This document shows positions 24,540 through 35,511 of a DNA stretch of 64,000 bases, piece after piece. Position numbers and translations under genes: made by a program. The DNA is taken from assembly GCF_947172395.1 (NCBI RefSeq), contig NC_069087.1, positions 12,481,107 through 12,545,106 on the forward strand. The letters are read 5' to 3'. Numbering within the stretch: the stretch's first letter is position 1; every line of letters starts with the position of its first letter. The stretch comes from Bicyclus anynana. Its lineage: Eukaryota > Arthropoda > Insecta > Lepidoptera > Nymphalidae. The notes under the pieces were generated by a model that saw only the letters and a program-made list of their open reading frames with translations, made no database searches and had not been told where the DNA came from.

Positions 24540-24777
24540 TTAGTATAGATTGTTATTAGAACTTTTTAGTTTCTTCAAGACATACATTTTATTTTAAAAT
24601 AAGTAAGTACAGACAATGCCATTCCTAACTTGAACCCTTTCTAGTTAGTAAATTTTACTTCAATGTTCCCAATACATATAATTGGTACGCTTTTTTTGAT
24701 AATTTGTGTTAAAACAATAATATAAACATAATATGTTTGAAATTGTCTTTTTACGACCTTTCAATACCCATATTGTT

Positions 24778-25022
24778 AGAGTAAGGTAAAAAAAAAACTA
24801 ACCCATCCCCCACCTTTTTTTCATTTACGGGCGCTATTTTGAAAATTTATATAGCCTATGTCACTACCACAATTCTAACGAACTCAATGACACCTCATAT
24901 GTCAAAATCCGTCCAGCCGTTTGTGCTGTAGGGCGTGCCAAAGAAATGGACATACATACACACATACACACATACATACGCTCGAAAAACATCACCCTCC
25001 TTCTGACGCAGTCGGGTAAAAA
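24778..25022. repeat. Dispersed TE fragment ending GTCGGGTAAAAA
   Basis: AAAATCCGTCCAGCCGTTTG, a CATACACACATAC microsatellite, ACGCTCGAAAAACATCACCC and CAGTCGGGTAAAAA form a block widely seen in lepidopteran genomes. Class uncertain. Confidence 0.5.
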
Positions 25023-25354
25023 CGCAAGCCAAGTATCTTTACAATGTACCTACATGCATGCATGCGTTTAAGTAGATGTCTGCCAAAAATAATCGTGCAT
25101 TTTAATTTAGCTTTTCTTGTATTGTGATTAGCAATTGAATTAGTTTTCTGAAAGTGCTAATAAATAACCTTTTAGTTTTATCACAAATTTCGAGTAAGAC
25201 TCATTAGCAAATTAAATAACTTCGAGAACTTGTGCCTCATTTCTCATAGTCAAGGACGTTTATATCATAATTAAAAGTGAAAGATACTGAATTAAAACAA
25301 AGCTACTCTGATGTAGTCTGTTGCGAAAAATGGAAAGTGTCAATTTTTAATCAC

Positions 25355-25489
25355 TATTAGTCTACGGGGATAAAATATAGTCAATAACACTCACAAATAA
25401 CGTGGTTTTGTAGTGGTAAAAGAATGTTCAAAATCGGTTTAATAGATCCAGAGATTACGCTACAATACTACAAACTTAAACCTCTTTAT
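25355..25489 (-). mobile_element. Helitron-like element, partial
   Basis: In minus orientation it carries AAGAGGTTTAAGTTTGTAG, TAATCTCTGGATC and ATTTTGAACATTCTTTTACC. No intact ends. Confidence 0.5.
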
Positions 25490-25650
25490 TAACCGACTTC
25501 AAAAAAAAAGGAGGAAGTTCTCATTTCGACGCGTATATTTTTTTTCTTTGCACGTAATTCTTGCACGCCTATTAGGCAGATTATAATTGAGCCACACCAA
25601 TTGAATAACTGTACATTACCAAATATATCATTGATTCTGGCAATAAATGA

Positions 25651-25934
25651 AAGGTCCCCGATATCTAACGTCACCCGGACGTGGGTTTTCTAACTCACGA
25701 TCTTGGGGGCGTCCGGACTGATTCACTCAGGTCACGGTTACCTCCTCCAGAATGGCCCTCTAAGCCGAGGTCCGAGTCTCATAGGAGACGCCCTTAGAGA
25801 GCCGTTCCGTCCTCTATCTTTCTTTTAGCCTTCGGGTCACATCAGGCGATGCTTCTGCGCTCGCCCAACCCTCCCGGTGACGCCGTAGTGGTTCCGCAGA
25901 GAGCTATCGGCACCTACTCAGACAGAAAAAAAAA
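25651..25934 (+). mobile_element. 5'-truncated LINE 3' end with 12-bp TSD and A tail
   Basis: GC-rich 284-bp segment (ACGTGGGTTTTCTAACTCAC ... CCTCCCGGTGACGCCGTAGT ... TCAGACAGAAAAAAAAA). GGCAATAAATGA occurs directly before (25639-25650) and after (25935-25946). The A tail plus exact duplication shows target-primed insertion. Related tails (GGTGATGCCGCTAAGGTCCC, AGCCTACGGCAC) lie at 36893-36968 and 35062-35132. Probably an R1- or Jockey-like element; clade not certain. Confidence 0.82.
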
Positions 25935-26032
25935 GGCAATAAATGAGTTTGATTTGAAAGATGGGTGAAGTACGTTTCAAATACGGATCTTTTACGGATT
26001 TTTTACGGATTTTTTTTTTACGGATCTTTTTT

Positions 26033-26362
26033 ACGGCCTCCGCGGCGCAGTGGTATGCGCGGTGAATTTACAAGACGGAGGTCCTGGGTTCGATCCCCGG
26101 CTGGGCAGATTGGGATTTTCTTAATTTGTCCAGGTCTGGCTGGTGGGAGGCTTCGGCCGTGGCTAGTTACCACCCTACCGGCAAAGACGTACCGCCAAGC
26201 GATTTAGCGTTCCGGTACGATGCCGTGTAGAAACCGAAAGGGGTGTGGATTTTCATCCTCCTCCTAACAAGTTAGTCCGCTTCCACCTTAGACTGCATCA
26301 TCACTTACCATCAGGTGAGATTGTAGTCAAGGGCTAACTTGTAAGTAATAAAAAAAAAAAAT
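26033..26362 (+). mobile_element. SINE family A, full-length reference copy
   Basis: tRNA-like head: box A region GCGCAGTGGTATGCGCGG, box B GGTTCGATCCC, ending CCCCGGCTGGGC. The body includes CTGGCTGGTGGGAGGCTTCG, the CTACCGGCAAAGACGTACCG block and CAGGTGAGATTGTAGTCAAG, then an A tail. The 5' flank is a short ACGGATTTTTT-type repeat (25983-26032). An 80-codon frame over it is not a gene. Confidence 0.93.
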
Positions 26363-26686
26363 CTTCTAATATCAGTATATTGGCAGTAAGTTTAGCGAAC
26401 CAAGTTGGTTTCGTATACGTGTCATTTTGATTGTATAGCGAACCAAGTTGATGTCCTATACGTGTCATTGTGTCTGTTTATATCGTTGACCCACTGTTCC
26501 GTTAACACTTCAGTTTCGGATGCACCGGATGCGATGTAATCTGTAACCGGCCAGTGTTTTATTTCGAAACGATGCGTAAACGTCCCCTTTGATGTTGTAC
26601 GATTATCATCTGACATTTGCTGAAAGGCGAACTTGACTAAACATATTTATATGTTAATGATTTTAAACTTATTTCGTGGTTGTTCA

Positions 26687-26888
26687 TCTATACTAATATT
26701 ATAAAGCTGAAGAGTTTGTTTGTTTGTTTGATTGAACGCGCTAATCTCAGGAACTACTGGTCCGATTTGAAAAATTCTTTCAGTGTTATAGATAGCCCAT
26801 TTATCGAGGAAGGCTGTAGGCTATATTTTATCCCTGCATTCCTAAGGGAACGGGAACCATGCGGGTGAAACCGCGCGCGGTGAGCTTG
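26687..26888 (+). mobile_element. Helitron-like element
   Basis: Starts TCTATACTAATATTATAAAG after A. Ends with the GCGGGTGAAACCGC hairpin and AGCTTG followed by T, so the terminal CTAG is mutated to CTTG. No coding capacity. Confidence 0.82.
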
Positions 26889-26890
26889 TT

Positions 26891-27271
26891 ATGAATATTA
26901 TTTAAACGGGTACATACCACGATAAAACGACGAGATTTTGAATGTCGATATTTCGACCCAGTTGCATGGATCGTGGTCACGACGGGACTGAAGTTGCGGG
27001 ATGCGAAGTTGTTAGGGGCAGAATCGATCTACTCTCTTTCTTGTTCTTTTTCTTTTTTCAACAACCTCGCGTTTTTAGCTGTTTAGGCAAACCACACTCA
27101 CGACATCGCTTTTGTTATTAGGCGTTTCGCGGCGCCCTCTTGGTTTGCACAATTCTACCACCGGGTTCCATTCGCTGGCTAGTTTGAAATCATCTTCCCG
27201 ATTGAAATTATTGTATTTTCGAATTTCAATTTCGTTTTATCGTGGTATGTACCCGTTTAAATAATATTCAT
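26891..27271 (-). mobile_element. Penelope-like element 3' end with perfect inverted ends
   Basis: The minus strand encodes NFNREDDFKLASEWNPVV, matching the conserved C-terminal NFNRE-D-F-L--W-P motif that follows the GIY-YIG domain of Penelope-like elements. It is followed by a stop and by GAAATATCGACATTC-type tail text. The first 40 bases (26891-26930) and last 40 bases (27232-27271) are perfect inverted repeats (ATGAATATTATTTAAACGGG...). It is severely 5'-truncated and lies two bases from the end of a Helitron-like copy. Confidence 0.82.
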
Positions 27272-27637
27272 ATTTATATGTTTATTATATCCGTCTTAAT
27301 ATTACGCATAGTCTTAGTTTGGACTAAATTTAACGGAGCAGACATGATATATGACTTGTTTTATTTTGAGTTTTACCTAAAAAGTTCGTTGCTAAAAATG
27401 TCTTCGCAAAGTTGGGAAATATTAATAAATAATTCGGACAGCTCATAAATTTTCGTACTTATTATAATAAATTAACTTGTCTTAATAATTAAATTAATTA
27501 TGTTAGTTAGTTAGAAAAGTATCCATTTCGCTATGATAATAATCTAAACTTCTAAATTAATATTATAATGAGATTTGTGTAAAGGACAATGGGCAAAAGC
27601 GGTATCGCTGAACCGAGTAAATAGAAGTTATGTCGTA

Positions 27638-27905
27638 AGTGCTGATGCTTGGAGGCCGTTGGATCAGCTTCCACCTTCACACAGAAAGTAAAACTATAAG
27701 AAATGTAAACAGTAATTGTTATTAATTGTAAATTATAATACTGTATGACTTTTTCAAAAGAGCAACTGTTGAGTTTCTTGCCGGTATCTTCTCAGCAGAA
27801 CCTGCCTTCCGAACCGGTGGTAGAATCTTTACAAATAGTCAACTGACGTGTCAAAAGTGCTTGTAAACTGAGCCTACTTGAAATAAATGATTTTTGATTT
27901 TGAAG
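27638..27905 (+). repeat. LINE 3' tail, subfamily 1
   Basis: Aligns with 53346-53574 from GATGCTTGGAGGCCGTTGG through GAGCAACTGTTGAGTTT and CCGAACCGGTGGTAGAATCT to GAAATAAATGATTTTTGA. The end repeats TTTTGA, as in many CR1/L2/RTE-like tails. Confidence 0.75.
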
Positions 27906-27957
27906 TTTTTCATGAAAATAATTATTTTTTTAAATTATTTACACACACGTACTTCCA

Positions 27958-28133
27958 TCTATACTAATATTATAAAGAGGTTAAGTTTAGGAGGGAGTAA
28001 TCTGTGGACCTACTAAACAGACTTTAAAAATTCTTTTACCAGTGGAAAGCCACGTTATCTGTGAGTGTTATAGACTATATTTCATCCCCATATCGCGAGA
28101 ACTACGCGGGTAAAACCGCAGGGCGATGGCTAG
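27958..28133 (+). mobile_element. Helitron-like element, both ends intact
   Basis: A|TCTATACTAATATTATAAAG ... CTACGCGGGTAAAACCGCAGG ... GGCTAG|T, 176 bp. The subterminal stem is CGCGG/CCGC(A). It shares the AGTAATCTGTGGA internal text with 23783 and 31988, marking a subfamily distinct from the GCTGAAGAG type. Confidence 0.82.
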
Positions 28134-28857
28134 TTGTACATAAACGATTTTAAATGGAAAAAGTCGTTCTGGTCTATTCAATCATTTTAAAGATTTATCC
28201 TCCGCAGCTTTTTAAAAATCCCAACAACTCATTGCACACGGTAAATTGCGAACAATGATTGATGTCTTCAATATTATGGGTAGCGAGAATAGGGATGATG
28301 ACAGTTTTTTAAATTGTATATAAATTAAGAGTATACTAATAGTAAAGCAATTTTGTAAAAGGAACAGGGTGTCTGCGATCATTACTTTTGGAGCTACAGG
28401 GATTTAAAGAGTCAGATTTGCGGCGCTGCCGCGGATCCCTGAAAAACGCTCCATACAAAATGGCTCGAAAAAATGACGTCATAGGCAATGTAATGATCGT
28501 TAGATTTGTATGCGCGTTCAAACAAAATTACTAATATCTTTGTTATTTGTGCGTTTATCTTTATAGTTCATTTATTAAAAAATGTCACATTTAATGTAAG
28601 GAAGCTAAAACTGTATAAATTTTTATCTAATTACGATAAAAAAATTTTAGTAGTTTTTGAAATTTTATAATCTCATTTATTTTGCAAATATCCAGACAAT
28701 CTTTGCTTTTTATTTATAAATTTGTTAACATTGACCCTATTTATCCAAATGTATCATAAAAATCAATATATTCCAACCTAGTCATCATCCCCATTGTGCA
28801 GTGTGAACGCAATTTATACGCCATCTTGTTCACACCACACACAGAACAAAGAATGAT
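28134..28857. other. Unassigned block
   Basis: 28350-28510 (GGAACAGGGTGTCTGCGATC, GCGGCGCTGCCGCGGATCC) looks to me like a conserved dispersed lepidopteran sequence, but no second copy is in this window. No coding frame is convincing. Confidence 0.35.
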
Positions 28858-28867
28858 ACAGAATGAG

Positions 28868-29197
28868 CTATCACGGCTGTAGCCCAGTGGAGCCGTGATA
28901 GCCCAGTGGATATGACCTCTGCCTCCGATTTCGGAGGGCGTGGGTTCGAAACCGGTCCGGGACATGCACCTCCAACTTTTCAGTTGTGTGCATTTTAAGA
29001 AATTAAATATCACGTGTCTCAAACGGTGAAGGAAAAACATCGTGAGGAAATCTGCACACCAGAGAATTTTCTTAATTCTCTGCGTGTGTGAAGTCTGCCA
29101 ATCCGCATTGGGCCAGCGTGGTGGGCTAATGGCCTAACCATTCTAAGAGGAGACTCGAGCTCAGCAGTGAGCCGAATATGGGTTTATGATGATGATG
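28868..29197 (+). mobile_element. SINE family B with rearranged 5' end and 10-bp TSD
   Basis: Full copy with head AGCCGTGATAGCCCAGTGG and box B-like GGTTCGAAACC, ending in ATGATGATG. Target duplication ACAGAATGAG (28858-28867 and 29198-29207). Before the normal start are CTATCACGGCT, the complement of the head, and a second GTAGCCCAGTGG, so the 5' end carries a small inversion/duplication. Confidence 0.9.
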
Positions 29198-29207
29198 ACA
29201 GAATGAG

Positions 29208-29877
29208 TCTTTAGAAGGGGCGCCGTAAAGCCGGTGACACCCATGAAAATAAAACAAACGTCACGCGTGTCCTTGACATATACAAACTTTTTTCAATTAT
29301 ATATATTAATATATTAATACTAACTACAATTACGTATATATATTATTAGAGTAATGATCAATATTTACCTATAAAAAAACACTCCATCTCATTTTTTTTT
29401 GTAAACGGTTTCTAAAATATTTAAAAACATTTTTCTTGAATAATATAGAAAATTAATGATGCAACTCTTTATGTCGTATACTGATTCGAAAATGTAGTGG
29501 TTTTTGAATTTGTATTTGGAATACATCACTGCCGTGTTCCGTGCGCTCTATCTGCCAGTTATTTTTTAATCTGTGACACCACAGAAACGACTCGACCTGT
29601 CATGTGGAGTTAAATATATTTCATTATTGCTAGTGATAAATTACGTTAATCTTAACTCAAGATATTAATATTTAAGATCAAGTTGTCTTAAAAGTTAAGG
29701 CTGCTTGTTAATTCAGTCCTTTATTAGGCCATTAACTTTATGCTGCTTAGAATTTACAACCGTGTTGGAAAATACTTACGCTACCATTTTAATCATAAAT
29801 ATCATTTTAATAATTCATTACCTCCCAAACTTATCAAACTGATTTTTATTAAATATGTAGTTAGTAAAAAAAATATA
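29208..29877. other. AT-rich stretch, nothing recognised
   Basis: A 65-codon frame (29740-29937) runs into the LINE fragment downstream. The upstream part shows no family pattern. Confidence 0.4.
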
Positions 29878-30240
29878 GTCAGAGTCACACAGCGGGCGAT
29901 GGAATGGGCTATGTTAGGAGTATCTCTGCGTGATTGAATCAGAAATGATTAGATCCGCAGAAGAACCAAAGTCACCGACATAGCTCAACGAGTTGCGAAG
30001 CTGAAGTGGAAATGGGCGTGACACATAGTTCGAAGAGCCGATGGACGTTGGGGTCCCCATGTGCTGGAATGGCGACCCCGCACTAGAAAGCGCAGTGTTG
30101 GTCGACCCCCCACCAGGTGGACTGACGATATCAAGTGAGTCTCAGAGATCCGCTGGATGCAGGTGGCTCAGTATCGTGATGTTTGGAAGTCCCTACAAAA
30201 GGCCTGTTCTGCAGTCTATCGGGTGATATGATGAAAAGAT
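29878..30240 (+). pseudogene. RTE-type LINE ORF2 C-terminal fragment
   Basis: Broken frames give RAMEWAMLGVSLRD, VTDIAQRVAKLKWKWA, GRWGPHVLEWRPR, RWTDDIK and RDVWKSLQKACSAVY. This is the C-terminal region of RTE/BovB-like ORF2 seen also at 45948-46262 and 54172-54640 (minus). Several stops and frame changes show it is dead. Confidence 0.8.
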
Positions 30241-30245
30241 GATAG

Positions 30246-30841
30246 GGAAAAAGCAAGCTGAAAGCGCATTCTATATAGTTGCTATGTGAAACATGAACAA
30301 GGAGCCAATCGTTTTGTATGGGCCCAAAGTATATTCAAATAGATAAAGGCACATTAGACATTAGTGCCATGGTAAAAAGCACGGATTAAAGATAGCTTTT
30401 AGCGTTTTCTATTCTGTGGTAAAAAGTAATTGCGTGATATAAAGATTTAGCATTGTTTTCCACGGCTTCAATTGGATCGTCTATCCTAACTTTTACAGTG
30501 AAGAATACAAAGATATTACTTTCATTTCCAACTCACTTACTGTAATAAAATGAAAATTCAAGTCCTTTGTAGCTCCTTCTATTATCAGAGCAAGACGTTC
30601 CAATTGCCAGCGGGGATAAGTTTTCTCGAAGTTGCCTTGCAGTATGGAAAAGCGAGCGCCTGCGGGCTAAATCCTTGCAGAGCTTTGGCCTTGAATAATG
30701 TCTCTATGCTAATGAAACGAAAGCGAAAGTTATACAGGCAAACTACTACATTCTTACTATTTAACAAGATATCTCTATTATTAGTTAATTTAATGTTGCT
30801 ATTCAACATAGGTTTAATATTTACGACTACATAATACAATA
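30246..30841. other. Unassigned sequence
   Basis: A 94-codon plus-strand frame (30550-30834) and an opposing frame overlap here. Neither shows a domain. No TE ends seen. Confidence 0.4.
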
Positions 30842-31482
30842 AACCAGTGGATATGACCTCTACCTTCGATTCGGAGGGCGCAGGTTCGAATCCAGTCTGG
30901 GGCATGCAGCAACTTTCATGCAACTTTTCAGTTATGTGCATTTAAGGAAATTAAATATCGTCGTCATCAACCCATATTCGGCTCACTGTTGAGCTCGAGT
31001 CTCCTCTCAGAAGGAGAGGGGTTAGGCCAATAGTCCACCACGCTGGCCCAATGCGGATTGGCAGACTTCACACACGCAGAGAATTAAAATAATCCTCTCG
31101 TATGCCGGTTTCCTTACGATGTTTTCCTTCACCGATTGAGACACGTGATATTTTAATTTCTTAAAATGCACAACTAAAAAGTTGGAGGTGCATGCCCCGG
31201 ACCGGATTCGAACCCACACCGGAATCGGAGGCAGAGGTCATATCCACTGGGCTATCACGGCTCTCAATTAAATATCACGTGTCTCAAATGGTGAAAGAAA
31301 AACATCGTGAGGATACCTGTATACCTGAGAATTTTCTAAATTCTATACGTGTTGAAGTCTGCCAATTCGCATTGAGCCATGCGTGGTGCGTGGTGGATTA
31401 TATATGCGGTGGGCCTAACCCCTCATTCTGAGAGGAGACTCTCGAGCAGTTAGCCGAATGTGGGTTGATAATGCCGATGAAT
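30842..31482 (+). mobile_element. SINE family B (outer copy) split by another SINE B
   Basis: The head and first part lie at 30842-30959 (CCAGTGGATATGACCTC, box B GGTTCGAATCC). The remainder resumes at 31266-31482 (AATTAAATATCACGTGTCTC ... GTGGGTTGATAATG). The two halves join exactly across the insertion. The tail is diverged. Confidence 0.88.
30960..31265 (-). mobile_element. SINE family B (inner copy), inserted in the outer copy
   Basis: Complete minus-strand copy from CGTCATCAACCC to the head GAGAGCCGTGATAGCCCAGTG. Flanked by AATTAAATATC on both sides (30949-30959 and 31266-31276), an 11-bp target duplication inside the outer SINE. It is therefore the younger insertion. Confidence 0.92.
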
Positions 31483-31987
31483 GAATTAATGAAAATATTT
31501 ATATTTAGCAGTATTTCAATGCATATGCATACATATTCTAAGTGGCAGATTTACTTGTTACATTTCTTTACATTCGTAATCATCAAAATCATGATCCACA
31601 CAGTTCAGTCATCCTACTTATAATTCGAATAAAGAACGTAATCAAACGCATATCAGTCACTTATTACAATCCTTGAGGAAGCCTTTCAACCGAAATCGTT
31701 TAGCATCTCTCGCTGGGGAAATCAGGACGTGTATTCGTTTACCTCATTTCATTAGACTAGCTGAGGACAAAGTACTGAACCTCCCGAGAGGCAAACAAGG
31801 CAACAATTTGTGTGAACGTAAGACGTAAAAGCCAGCTCTTATCCCTTTGGTCATAAGGTCTATTTTTATGTTCTTAACGACTTTTAACTTGGAGAAATAA
31901 AAGGCCATTGAAAGTCCCAGATAAAGGGTGCTTTAAAACAAACAGCTAAAGTCTACATTTTAAATGTAGTGAAACTGTACGTGAAAA
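31483..31987. other. Unassigned sequence
   Basis: 31640-31820 is more GC-balanced but has no long frame. No repeat structure recognised. Confidence 0.4.
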
Positions 31988-32134
31988 ATCTTATAGGGGG
32001 TAATCTCTAGATCTACTAAACCGATTTTGAAAATTCTTTTACCACTAGATAGCCACGTTGTTTGCGAGTATTATAGGGTATATTTTTTCCTAATATTTTC
32101 AAGGGAACAGGAACCACGCGGGACGTCTGGTAGT
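31988..32134 (+). mobile_element. Helitron-like element, 5'-truncated
   Basis: GGGGGTAATCTCTAGATCTA, ACCGATTTTGAAAATTCTTT, GGGAACAGGAACCACGCGGG and GGTAGTT match the 27958 subfamily. The final GGCTAGT is changed to TGGTAGT. Confidence 0.65.
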
Positions 32135-32837
32135 TATAAATATAGTGTAACGGACCGCAAAAAATAGTGATGTTTGTCCGTAGGTAGATTAAAAATGTAT
32201 TTAGAAAATTATGGTGTACCACTTTTTTATCTATATTATCTTTTATATAAATGATTTTTAAACTGTTTTAGAAATTAATTTTCTACCACAACACGTACTA
32301 GTTTATTACATGTAAAACCAAGCAATTCCTTTCGCTATAGTTTAAAGCAGAAGCATATTATTTGTCTAATACCAAGGGATTCCTTTTAAGCCACACTCAT
32401 CCATTCAATTCAATTACGAAATAAAATAGCAGCGAAAGTTCTAGTTTCTTATTCCGACAATCCTTTTCAGGGAGAACAAAGGAGGGTTCATTAAAATAAT
32501 CCACTGCAAGCGGCACTATGCAATGAGTATAATATTACAGTCATAAAGATACCTCATTATAAGTATAGGTACATCGCTATAAATTTTGCTTTGGGTTAAT
32601 ACGCGGCCTTCAGACCATATTGGGAAAATTAAGGTAGGGGAGGACAAAACTATAGTAAAGTATGGATACACGTATATCGTATATTATAAATGTAGAAGAT
32701 ACATTGTAAGAGGCAGAGAGAATCTCTTACCTTCAGGATGATATACCCGTATACCAACAATATTTTGCATTTATTATATTTAGTTGCTACCACTTCGCCC
32801 TTTCTTACAACTATTCCATTATTATTACAGTATACAG
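32135..32837. other. Unassigned sequence
   Basis: AT-rich. Short frames only. Confidence 0.4.
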
Positions 32838-33115
32838 GATACGAGGCCAATCCATTTGCAGCGTGGAGTGCGTCAGGGAGATGTTATCTCTCCAAAACTA
32901 TTTACCACCGCATTGGAGGACGCCTTTAAGCTTCTGGACTGGGACGGACTAGGCATCAACATCAATGGCGAGTACATCACTTAACTCCGGTTTACAGATG
33001 ATGTATTCATCATGGCAGAGTCTCTGGATGGCCTTAGTACCATGCTCAATGACCTCAGCAGAGTTTTTCTCAGCAGGTGGGCCTAAAAATGAACATGGCC
33101 AAAACGAAAATAATC
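32838..33115 (+). pseudogene. RTE-type reverse transcriptase fragment
   Basis: The plus-strand frame reads QRGVRQGDVISPKLF, then LEDAFKLLDWDGLGININ, a stop, and LRFTDDVFIMAESL. RGVRQGD and the F-x-DD box are motifs of the RT palm, here with T for the usual A and a stop just before LRF. A further stop after LSRWA ends it. About 90 residues remain of an ORF2 of ~1000. Dead copy. Confidence 0.85.
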
Positions 33116-33471
33116 TCTATATAATTTTACATATAGATCTTGTCTATAATTAATGTACAATTTTACACCATTGCAAGGTTATTGTGATTTGGACTATATT
33201 TCTACTTTAAAATAACTGAAGTGCAGCTTAACAATTTAGAACAATTTTATGAAAAACGTCATCGATTTTCCTTAGCTAAAAGATTAACTGAATGGTATAT
33301 TACTGTTTTCTTTGTATCTTTGTAACAATCGTTTACTGCCAAATCCAACAGTATTTATAATTTTAGAAGTTATTGTCATAATAAAAACAAGTGGTGCAAA
33401 TCACCAGTTTTATAGCCAAGTTTGACGCCGTTGGATAATAAAGATGACAAATACTTAAATTCTTTATCTTA

Positions 33472-33668
33472 TCTCTACTAATATTAAAAAGCTGAAGTGT
33501 TTGTGTGCTTGTTTGTTTGGTTGAACGCGCTAATCTCAGGAACTAGGTGTCCGATTTGAAAAATTCTTTCATTGTTTGATAGCCCATTTATCGAGGAAGG
33601 CTATTTATTATCCCCATATTCTTAAGGAGACGGGAACCACGCGGGTGAAACCGCGCGGCGTCAACTAG
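33472..33668 (+). mobile_element. Helitron-like element, both ends intact
   Basis: A|TCTCTACTAATATTAAAAAG ... CACGCGGGTGAAACCGCGCGG ... GTCAACTAG|T, 197 bp. The hairpin CGCGG/CCGCG is perfect. GCTGAAG subfamily. Confidence 0.85.
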
Positions 33669-34084
33669 TCAAAAATAAATTTAGTAGCAAAATCTGTAAC
33701 ATTGTTTTTCTTATTTACATAATCAAAGAAGGAACTTCACAATGTCCGGATATAACCGAAACTGTATTATATTTGTAAACAATAAAAAATGTCTATCAAA
33801 AAATTCAAGTAAACAAGCAAGATGGACAAGAACTTAACAAAAACACTATTCCCAACTATTGGAAACCTTGTGAAATAAACAATAAAAAGTAAATAACTTA
33901 GTTAACAGCTCAGTTACAATGAAATTGGTACTAAAACTGTTATGGTTAATACAGCCACCGTAGAGTGATATAATGACACTTTTAATAAGCCTATAATTGA
34001 AGTGAAATATTATGAGCAAAATAGTTATCGGTATGTATTAAAAAAGAGATGGTATATGGACAAATGACGGTAGGTGGATTATAC
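33669..34084. other. AT-rich sequence, nothing recognised
   Basis: No gene or repeat structure seen. Confidence 0.4.
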
Positions 34085-34440
34085 CTATAAGCGAGCGCTT
34101 GGCTGCAACCCTGATTGACAGTAAGCGATGTTGCAGCCTATTGGGGAATGCATATGCCTAGCAGATGAATATTCAATCTTGACTTTAATATACCCATGTG
34201 GTAGGGAAAACGGAAGCTGGATTTCCATTCTACAATTTATCAGGAACGAAGGGCCAAAACACTTCGTACGCGTCCAAGGGACATCAACTACGTATGGATG
34301 CAGACCTCTACGATGCCTGGCAGTTCTGTAATAAAAAGGTGAAGACGGAACTAGATCGAAAAGTTCCTGGCACTCTCCGAAATAAACCCTGTAGAAACCC
34401 GGCAGACTGGCAACCCTACAACATATTACAATAATATTAT
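34085..34440 (+). repeat. Possible degenerate retroelement segment
   Basis: A 139-codon minus frame and 67- and 78-codon plus frames cross a GC-balanced segment (GGAACGAAGGGCCAAAACAC, GATCGAAAAGTTCCTGGCAC). It looks like LINE-derived text, but no diagnostic motif survives. A genuine minus-strand gene is less likely because no domain pattern is visible. Confidence 0.3.
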
Positions 34441-35443
34441 CATAAACTAACTTTGGTAAGTAAGTATTCGAAAGTTCTGTAATCAAAGGACGCGTCGTGC
34501 ACAAAGGTGTTAAACCAACTGTGACAGCACGAGTTTAAGAATTAATCCAAACTTTGTTCTACAGCTAGATTTTAATTCAATGCTTTAAAATATTACTGTC
34601 ACTTTCTTTTGTTGAGAAAATGTTGTCAATCAAAAGTAAAATCAAGAACAACTAAAATTATTATAATCTGCAAAACTAATTATTTGGCTTCTAAACCAGT
34701 AATGACATATTTTTACACCCGGCTAGAAAATGAGTAGTTAGCTATACCGTTACAGCTATAGACTGATTTGGAAGAAGATTTTTAATGGTTATTGAATTTC
34801 CATTATATCCCTAAGTCAGTCCGAAAATACCATTTTTTCATTAAGTATGATGAAAGGTATTTTTGAGATAGAAATATCACCATTATAATAGCTAAATTAA
34901 CAACTATCAGATGATTTCCATGTCTCTCGACAACGTTCATCCTCACATACATAAGAAAATTCAGTAACCGTAAACTCCTACGATGTAGATAGATCCTGTG
35001 ACATAGAGCTAGACGTACGCAGCATTGTTATACAAAAGACCAATATATCAATAGGTCAAAAATGCTGTAATTGCCCCAGAGACGCCCCTGAGATCCCATT
35101 ATAGAGCCTACGGCACATACATAATCAAAAGAAAATAGTTGCTGTCCATTCGACATTGCTACCTATAAAAACATTCGATGATACTTTATCGGAAATGTGA
35201 TTAAGATTTAGAACACAATACTTTGTGTTCTACATATTCGATAAGTTTGTCACAAACCTTCAGATTAACGTCAGAGGTTTTGATATATACCTTATTTAAA
35301 ATTCCTCTAATTAACCGTAGACACGCTTTAACGGTAGCACGGATAGATTACTACAGATACTGGTTCCAGATGTCCTCAATATATGAATATAACTTCATAA
35401 GCGAAAGTAAAGAAATTACGAAAGTGCATCGAATTATGGTAGG
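34441..35443. other. Unassigned, with a LINE-tail remnant at 35062-35132
   Basis: 35062-35132 carries CCAGAGACGCCCCTGAGATC and AGCCTACGGCACATAC, like the tails at 25651 and 36893. Otherwise AT-rich. Confidence 0.45.
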
Positions 35444-35486
35444 CGTCCACAGATCCGCATCGTACGTATCGGACGCATCGTATTAA
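35444..35486 (-). repeat. Single arm of the 41.1-kb foldback element
   Basis: GTCCACAGATCCGCATCGTA followed by CGTATCGGACGCATCGTA matches the arm of 41086-41190 with a few changes. It lies 25 bases from the next MITE. Confidence 0.6.
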
Positions 35487-35511
35487 ACGGGTCGTAGTAT
35501 TCCTTAAGGTA

